Source: Leptospira sp. 96542 (GTDB lineage Bacteria > Spirochaetota > Leptospiria > Leptospirales > Leptospiraceae). Taken from it: a stretch of DNA of 7,874 bases. Position numbers and translations under genes: made by a program. Position 1 is the stretch's first letter, and each line of letters begins with the position of its first letter. Below the pieces are notes generated by a model, which was not told the DNA's origin, searched no databases, and was given only the letters and a program-made list of their open reading frames with translations. Location of the stretch: positions 1 through 7,874 of the forward strand of contig JARJFC010000102.1 in the NCBI GenBank assembly GCA_029310945.1, given 5' to 3'. Positions 5,098 through 7,874 of this stretch are shown here, piece by piece.

Positions 5098-5098
5098 C
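5092..5098 (-). other. 5' crossover box of the cassette array (GTTAGCC)
   Basis: GTTAGCC on the minus strand fits GTTRRRY and lies 3 bp before the start codon of the first cassette gene. The sequence upstream on that strand (TATACATTAC preceding the box) does not look like an attC right end, so this may be the attI insertion point or a relic of it. Which of the two cannot be settled from sequence alone. Confidence 0.6.
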
Positions 5099-5104
5099 GT
5101 AATG

Positions 5105-5127
5105 TATAGAGAAAAACCTGCTCTATA
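5105..5127. repeat. Perfect 7-bp inverted repeat next to the array's first crossover box
   Basis: TATAGAG (5105-5111) and CTCTATA (5121-5127) are perfect inverted arms around an A-rich 9-nt spacer. On the minus strand the left arm ends with TATACAT, a possible -10 element for the array without a convincing -35. The repeat may be an operator, part of an attI-like site, or the promoter region for the first cassette. Confidence 0.4.
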
Positions 5128-5275
5128 AACTGGTGTGTGCTCGATATTCTGGCCATCAAATCCCCCTGAAGTTGGCTTACGACATGGCTTTGCAATCGAT
5201 GAAATACCGCAGACTGTTGAAGCCCATTGTGCCTATCAGTTCAGCCACAGCCTATCCCCCAATTTGGTAATTTGG

Positions 5276-5317
5276 CGTCCGCTTCTGGGCCGCTAGGCCT
5301 ATGACCGCTTCTGGCCG
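5276..5317. repeat. Tandem outer-block copies of the dispersed repeat
   Basis: CGTCCGCTTCTGG(G)CCG at 5276-5291 and GACCGCTTCTGGCCG at 5303-5317 both match the outer block of the cassette-end repeat at 2855-2870. The core (TTCTCGACCC) is absent, so these are partial copies, and they lie just outside the cassette array. Confidence 0.5.
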
Positions 5318-5485
5318 TTTTCAGTCTACGCGGTAACCCCAAAGCCCTCAAGCGTCGGAGCCTCGGGTGATCACCTCCCCCCCGGGAACTCCGCGCTCCG
5401 CGGCCCGAACCATGCATCAGTGCCGTGGCGACTGAGGTGCCGCCGCCGCCCGCCGACATCGCATCCCTTGATGCACACTCCCCGC

Positions 5486-6145
5486 ATGCCCATCGACCCG
5501 TCCGCCGATCCCCCGACGTTGTTCAAGAGCGACCAGGCATTTGAAACCTGGCTGAAGCGGCATCACGCCACCTCCGCGGGCATCTGGCTCCAGATCGCCA
5601 AGCGCGGTGCCGAGGCGACCAGCGTGACCTACCCGGAAGCGGTGGAGATTGCGCTCTGCTGGGGCTGGATCGACAGCCAGAAGAAGGCGCTGGACGCGCA
5701 CTATTTTCTCCAGCGATTCACACCGAGGCGCCCGCGCAGCGTGTGGTCGAAGGTCAATGTCGAGAAGGTCGAGGCGCTCATCCAGGCGGGCCGTTTGCAG
5801 GCACCGGGCCTGGCGCAGGTGGAGTCCGCCAAGGCGGACGGTCGATGGGCGCGGGCGTATGGCGGCGCAAGCATGTCCTTGGTGCCTGAAGACCTGATTG
5901 CGGCGTTCGACGCCGTGCCTGCGGCGAAGGTGTTCTTCTCGACGATCAACGCCGCCAATCGTTACGCCATCCTGTGGCGCATCCAAACGGCCGTGAAACC
6001 GGAGACGCGTGCGCGGCGGATCGCCCAGCTCGTTGCGATGCTCGCGCGCGGCGAGACGATTCATGAGGTCAAGCCCAAGGCCAAATTCGAGGTCAAATCC
6101 AAGGGTGGTGCCAAGGGCGACGCCAACAGCAGCGCCCAGGGCTGA
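5486..6145 (+). CDS. YdeI/OmpD-associated (OmdA-like) family protein
   Basis: This encodes 219 aa from the ATG at 5486. Start choice is uncertain: an in-frame ATG at 5471 is also possible and neither has a clear Shine-Dalgarno, but family members typically begin with a short stretch before the P-x-x-F/L-F-x-x-x-x-x-F-x-x-W-L pattern seen here (10-23). Family hallmarks follow in order: V-T-Y-P-E-A-V-E-I-A-L-C-W-G-W-I-D (47-63), Q-R-F-T-P-R-R-P-R-S-V-W-S (76-88), and a helix ending A-G-R-L-Q-A-P-G-L (101-109). The central part (about 127-190) is the OmdA-type helical region, and the tail is Lys-rich (196-210). It is a soluble cytoplasmic protein; relatives have been linked to bacteriocin protection, stress or polymyxin response, but the molecular role is not settled. 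It is convergent with the SDR gene, 30 bp apart. Confidence 0.85.
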   Translation: MPIDPSADPPTLFKSDQAFETWLKRHHATSAGIWLQIAKRGAEATSVTYPEAVEIALCWGWIDSQKKALDAHYFLQRFTPRRPRSVWSKVNVEKVEALIQAGRLQAPGLAQVESAKADGRWARAYGGASMSLVPEDLIAAFDAVPAAKVFFSTINAANRYAILWRIQTAVKPETRARRIAQLVAMLARGETIHEVKPKAKFEVKSKGGAKGDANSSAQG

Positions 6146-6180
6146 GCGAGCTCGCCATTGGCAAGAAGGGCGGGCTCAGC
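6141..6180. terminator. Hairpin between convergent genes
   Basis: GCTGAGC (6141-6147) pairs perfectly with GCTCAGC (6174-6180), and CGCC (6153-6156) with GGCG (6169-6172). An alternative pairing is GAGCTCGCC with GGCGGGCTC (one G-U). The hairpin spans the stop codons of both convergent genes. It lacks T-runs on either side, so it may be a weak bidirectional terminator or a 3'-end stabiliser. Confidence 0.45.
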
Positions 6181-7153
6181 CGCGCCGCATGGCTTGCAGC
6201 CCTTGCTCCCGCGTCACCTCGGGGCGGTAGCCGAGTTCGCGTTGCGCCTTGCCGATGTCGACCGTGAAGGGCTGGCCGATCAGGCGCAGCATCTGCCGTG
6301 TGATCGGCGGTTCGCCGGGCCGGGAGAACCTGCGCCAGGCCCATTCCATGATGGTCGCCATGATCCAGGCCATGCGCAGCGGCGCGGAGGCGCGTGGCGG
6401 TTCGACGCCGCGGGTCTGCATCAGGCTGGAGAGGAAGGATTTGAGCGTGGTGTCGGCTCCGTCGCTGACAAAGTAGGTTTCGCCGCCGCGGCCCTTGGCG
6501 AGCGCCAGTTCCACCGCGTGGCAGACGTTGTCCACGTGGACGGTGGACATGGCTTGCGAGCCGTCGCCCACCCAGCGGAATTGGCCGGCGCGCACGGTGT
6601 CGATCATGTGGTCCAGGGTCGGCATGCCAGCGCCCCAGATCATCGGGGGGCGCACGACGACCGTCTCGAACACCCCGGGCCGGTTGGCGCCGATCACCAG
6701 AGCCTCGCTGCGCGCCTTCGACGCGCTGTAGGGCGCCCAGGCGCGTTGCTGGCGTGGCAGTGACTCGTCGACCCGCAGCATCGGCGCCATGTCGCCCATC
6801 ACCACGGCGGCGGCGCCGACCTGAACGAAGCGTCGCACGGAAGCAGCGGCAGCGGCTTTCAGAAGGTTGGCCGTGCCTTGCACATTGGACCGCTCGAACT
6901 CGCTGGCCTCGCCCCACAGCTTGAACAGGGCGGCCACATGGATCACGGCGTCGCAGCCCGCCACGGCCGCCGTCAGCGAGGGCAAGTCATCCAGCGAGCC
7001 CCGGACCGCCTGCGCGCCGTGCCTGCCTACAATTCCCATGGCTTCCTCGCTGCGCGCCAGCGCCCTGACCTGCCAGCCCTGTGCGACGAGACGTTCGATG
7101 AGGCGGCCGCCGACGAAGCCCGAACCGCCGGTGACCAGGCAAGTGGATGTCAT
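6176..7153 (-). CDS. NAD(P)-dependent epimerase/reductase, extended SDR family
   Basis: This encodes 325 aa from the ATG at 7153, which has TTGGAAA about 6 nt upstream; a longer frame from 7183 would begin inside the promoter. The N-terminal Rossmann motif V-T-G-G-S-G-F-V-G-G (7-16) binds NAD(P), followed by L-A-R-S (32-35), where an Arg after strand 2 favours NADP. Y142-x3-K146 (P-Y-S-A-S-K) is the catalytic pair, and R-P-P-M-I-W-G (168-174) and T-V-H-V-D-N-V (204-210) are standard extended-SDR segments. The family includes dihydroflavonol-4-reductase-like and 3-beta-hydroxysteroid-dehydrogenase-like enzymes that reduce or oxidise a hydroxyl/keto group; the substrate is unknown. An oddity is that the usual catalytic Ser/Thr position, in the strand V-G-A-A-A-V-V-M-G (112-120), appears to be Ala. 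It is divergent from a TetR regulator across a shared operator and is probably controlled by it. Confidence 0.9.
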   Translation of the reverse strand: MTSTCLVTGGSGFVGGRLIERLVAQGWQVRALARSEEAMGIVGRHGAQAVRGSLDDLPSLTAAVAGCDAVIHVAALFKLWGEASEFERSNVQGTANLLKAAAAASVRRFVQVGAAAVVMGDMAPMLRVDESLPRQQRAWAPYSASKARSEALVIGANRPGVFETVVVRPPMIWGAGMPTLDHMIDTVRAGQFRWVGDGSQAMSTVHVDNVCHAVELALAKGRGGETYFVSDGADTTLKSFLSSLMQTRGVEPPRASAPLRMAWIMATIMEWAWRRFSRPGEPPITRQMLRLIGQPFTVDIGKAQRELGYRPEVTREQGLQAMRRG

Positions 7154-7171
7154 GGTGTTTCCAATGTAGTG

Positions 7172-7201
7172 TTGATATGGCAAATGTATAACGACGTTAT
7201 A
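7172..7201 (+). promoter_or_regulatory. Probable promoter of the TetR gene
   Basis: TTGATA (7172-7177) and GTTATA (7196-7201) are spaced 18 bp and could serve as -35 and -10 for the plus-strand regulator. The -10 falls on the palindromic operator, consistent with autoregulation. The match is moderate. Confidence 0.4.
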
Positions 7202-7212
7202 GAAACTGTCAA
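7185..7212 (-). promoter_or_regulatory. Promoter of the SDR gene
   Basis: On the minus strand TTGACA (7212-7207) is a perfect -35, followed after 16 bp by TATACA (7190-7185) as the -10. The start codon at 7153 leaves a leader of about 25 nt. The operator palindrome 7187-7201 covers the spacer and most of the -10, so repressor binding would block RNA polymerase. Confidence 0.7.
7187..7201. promoter_or_regulatory. TetR-type operator, perfect 15-bp palindrome
   Basis: TATAACG-A-CGTTATA is a perfect palindrome in the 75-bp gap between the divergent SDR and TetR genes. TetR-family dimers usually bind palindromes of about 14-20 bp placed exactly like this. It overlaps the SDR -10/spacer and the probable -10 of the regulator, predicting repression of both genes. 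Confidence 0.75.
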
Positions 7213-7228
7213 GTGACCTGGAATTTCA

Positions 7229-7783
7229 ATGGCAAAGATGGAGTCCGAGACCGCAATCCTTGACGCCGCCGCCGCGCTGCTCGAAGCGCAGGGCGCGGCA
7301 AGCCTGACGACACGCGCGGTGTGTGAGGCCGCGGGAGTGAAGGCGCCCACGCTGTACCACTACTTCGGCGACAAGGATGGGCTTGAACGGGCACTCGTGC
7401 GGCGCGGGCTGGCCGAGTTCATGCAGCGCAAGCGGCTGCCCCCGGCGTCCGCGGATCCGCTGGAGCAGTTGCGCGCGGGCTGGGACGTCGCGCTGGAGTT
7501 CGCGCTCAAGCGCCCCGCGCTGCACGAATTGTTCGCCCGCCATGCGCGGGTCGAGCGCGATCTGGTCGCGGATGCCTACGCGCTGATGCAGGCGCGGGTC
7601 CAGCGGCTGGTCGACATGGGGCGGTTTCGCGGCCCGGTTGACGAGGCCACGCGGGCCATCTGGGCGGCGTCGAACGGCGCCTTGTCGCTGCTGCAAGGCG
7701 GCGCTTCGCGCAAGGAGATCGAGGCCACCAGTGCGCTGCTGTTCAACGCGGTGGTCCGGGAACTGTCGAGCCCCGGCGCCTAG
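7229..7783 (+). CDS. TetR/AcrR-family transcriptional regulator
   Basis: This encodes 184 aa, within the usual TetR range of 180-220. The N-terminal DNA-binding domain (about 5-52) is clear: I-L-D-A-A-A-A-L-L-E (10-19), then the helix-turn-helix L-T-T-R-A-V-C-E-A-A-G-V (26-37) and the hallmark T-L-Y-H-Y-F-G-D-K-D-G-L (41-52). The C-terminal helical domain (about 60-180) is the ligand-binding/dimerisation half; the ligand cannot be read from sequence. The ATG at 7229 has GGAA about 8 nt upstream; another ATG lies three codons in. It is divergent from the SDR gene with a shared palindromic operator, so the likely role is an inducer-released repressor of the reductase and of itself. It ends 13 bp before the convergent FAH-like gene. 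Confidence 0.9.
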   Translation: MAKMESETAILDAAAALLEAQGAASLTTRAVCEAAGVKAPTLYHYFGDKDGLERALVRRGLAEFMQRKRLPPASADPLEQLRAGWDVALEFALKRPALHELFARHARVERDLVADAYALMQARVQRLVDMGRFRGPVDEATRAIWAASNGALSLLQGGASRKEIEATSALLFNAVVRELSSPGA

Positions 7784-7796
7784 CGGCCTTGCATGA

Positions 7797-7874
7797 TCAG
7801 AACCGCAGGGTGGTCACGCCTATCCCGGGAAACTCCGCGCGCACCTCGTCCCCCACCTGCGCATCCAGCAGCCC
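7797..7874 (-). CDS. C-terminal end of a FAH/2-keto-4-pentenoate hydratase-type protein (partial)
   Basis: This is an open minus-strand frame entering from the right edge and ending with TGA at 7797-7799. The 25 visible residues end in G-D-E-V-R-A-E-F-P-G-I-G-V-T-T-L-R-F. A Gly-Asp-x-Val strand, then a x-x-x-x-G-(I/L)-G turn and a final V-x-x-x-R-F strand, is the usual C-terminus of the fumarylacetoacetate hydrolase superfamily, which includes hydratases of aromatic meta-cleavage pathways. The exact enzyme cannot be told from this fragment. It is convergent with the TetR gene. Confidence 0.55.
   Translation of the reverse strand, partial: GLLDAQVGDEVRAEFPGIGVTTLRF

Larger units (their letters stand above)
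5089..5485. other. Non-coding boundary between cassette array and chromosome
   Basis: About 400 bp without a supportable gene. It holds the GTTAGCC crossover box, the 5105-5127 inverted repeat, and two copies of the outer block of the dispersed repeat: CGTCCGCTTCTGG (5276-5288) and GACCGCTTCTGGCCG (5303-5317). An integron integrase gene would be expected here on the plus strand, divergent from the cassettes. The frames are closed by stops (for example the short frame from 5186 ends at about 5270), and I see no recognisable remnant of the tyrosine-recombinase box motifs. Confidence 0.6.

Noticed and set aside
5186..5272. Short plus-strand frame where an integron integrase would begin
   Set aside because: It closes after 28 codons and shows none of the tyrosine-recombinase N-terminal features, so it cannot be called an intI remnant.
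5417..6064. Long minus-strand open frame opposite the OmdA-like gene
   Set aside because: It is a shadow of the well-supported plus-strand gene; Arg/His-rich, low-complexity translation.
6093..6917. Open frame overlapping the SDR gene on the same strand
   Set aside because: It is an out-of-frame shadow, extremely Arg-rich and without family motifs; the SDR frame has clear catalytic motifs.
7226..7696. Minus-strand open frame opposite the TetR gene
   Set aside because: It is the antisense shadow of a clear TetR-family gene.

Overview
The window looks like the chromosome of a GC-rich betaproteobacterium, most likely a Burkholderiales/Comamonadaceae-type organism. That is an inference from codon usage, gene families and repeat style; no marker gene fixes the taxon. 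Three blocks can be told apart.

Left block (1-2300, all minus strand). A predicted membrane protein with a ClpP/SppA-like (COG3904-type) domain (548-2218) is followed by a small zinc-ribbon membrane protein (115-426). A further minus-strand gene probably begins at 15 and runs off the left edge. The pair is bracketed by two near-identical 16-nt direct repeats (92-107 and 2288-2303).

Middle block (about 2365-5130, all minus strand). This reads as an integron-type gene-cassette array without an integrase. Five small promoter-poor genes lie head to tail: a membrane-anchored PD-(D/E)XK-like nuclease candidate (4378-5088), a 90-aa hypothetical (3988-4260), a two-helix membrane protein (3580-3894), an Imm35/YrhB-type orphan immunity protein (3036-3347) and an 83-aa hypothetical (2575-2826). 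A well-formed attC site lies at 4270-4383. The stop codon of the nuclease gene is inside its R'' box, and the box at the gene's 5' side (GTTAGCC, 5092-5098) is the exact complement of that R'' (GGCTAAC), which delimits an 822-bp cassette. The next gene also ends inside a perfect R'' box (GTCTAAC). Each of the four distal genes is followed, in the same orientation, by a copy of one 60-105-bp repeat family. No intI gene is present where one would be expected, to the right of 5100.

Right block (5400-7874) is ordinary high-GC chromosome. It has an OmdA/YdeI-family gene (+), a convergent extended-SDR NAD(P)-dependent epimerase/reductase (-), a divergent TetR regulator (+), and the 3' end of a probable fumarylacetoacetate hydrolase/2-keto-4-pentenoate hydratase-type gene (-). 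The SDR/TetR divergent promoter carries a perfect 15-bp palindrome overlapping a TTGACA-16-TATACA promoter, so the TetR protein very likely represses the SDR gene and itself.

The most notable content is the integrase-less cassette array with its nuclease, orphan immunity gene and hypothetical cargo, and the repeat family that marks its cassette ends.
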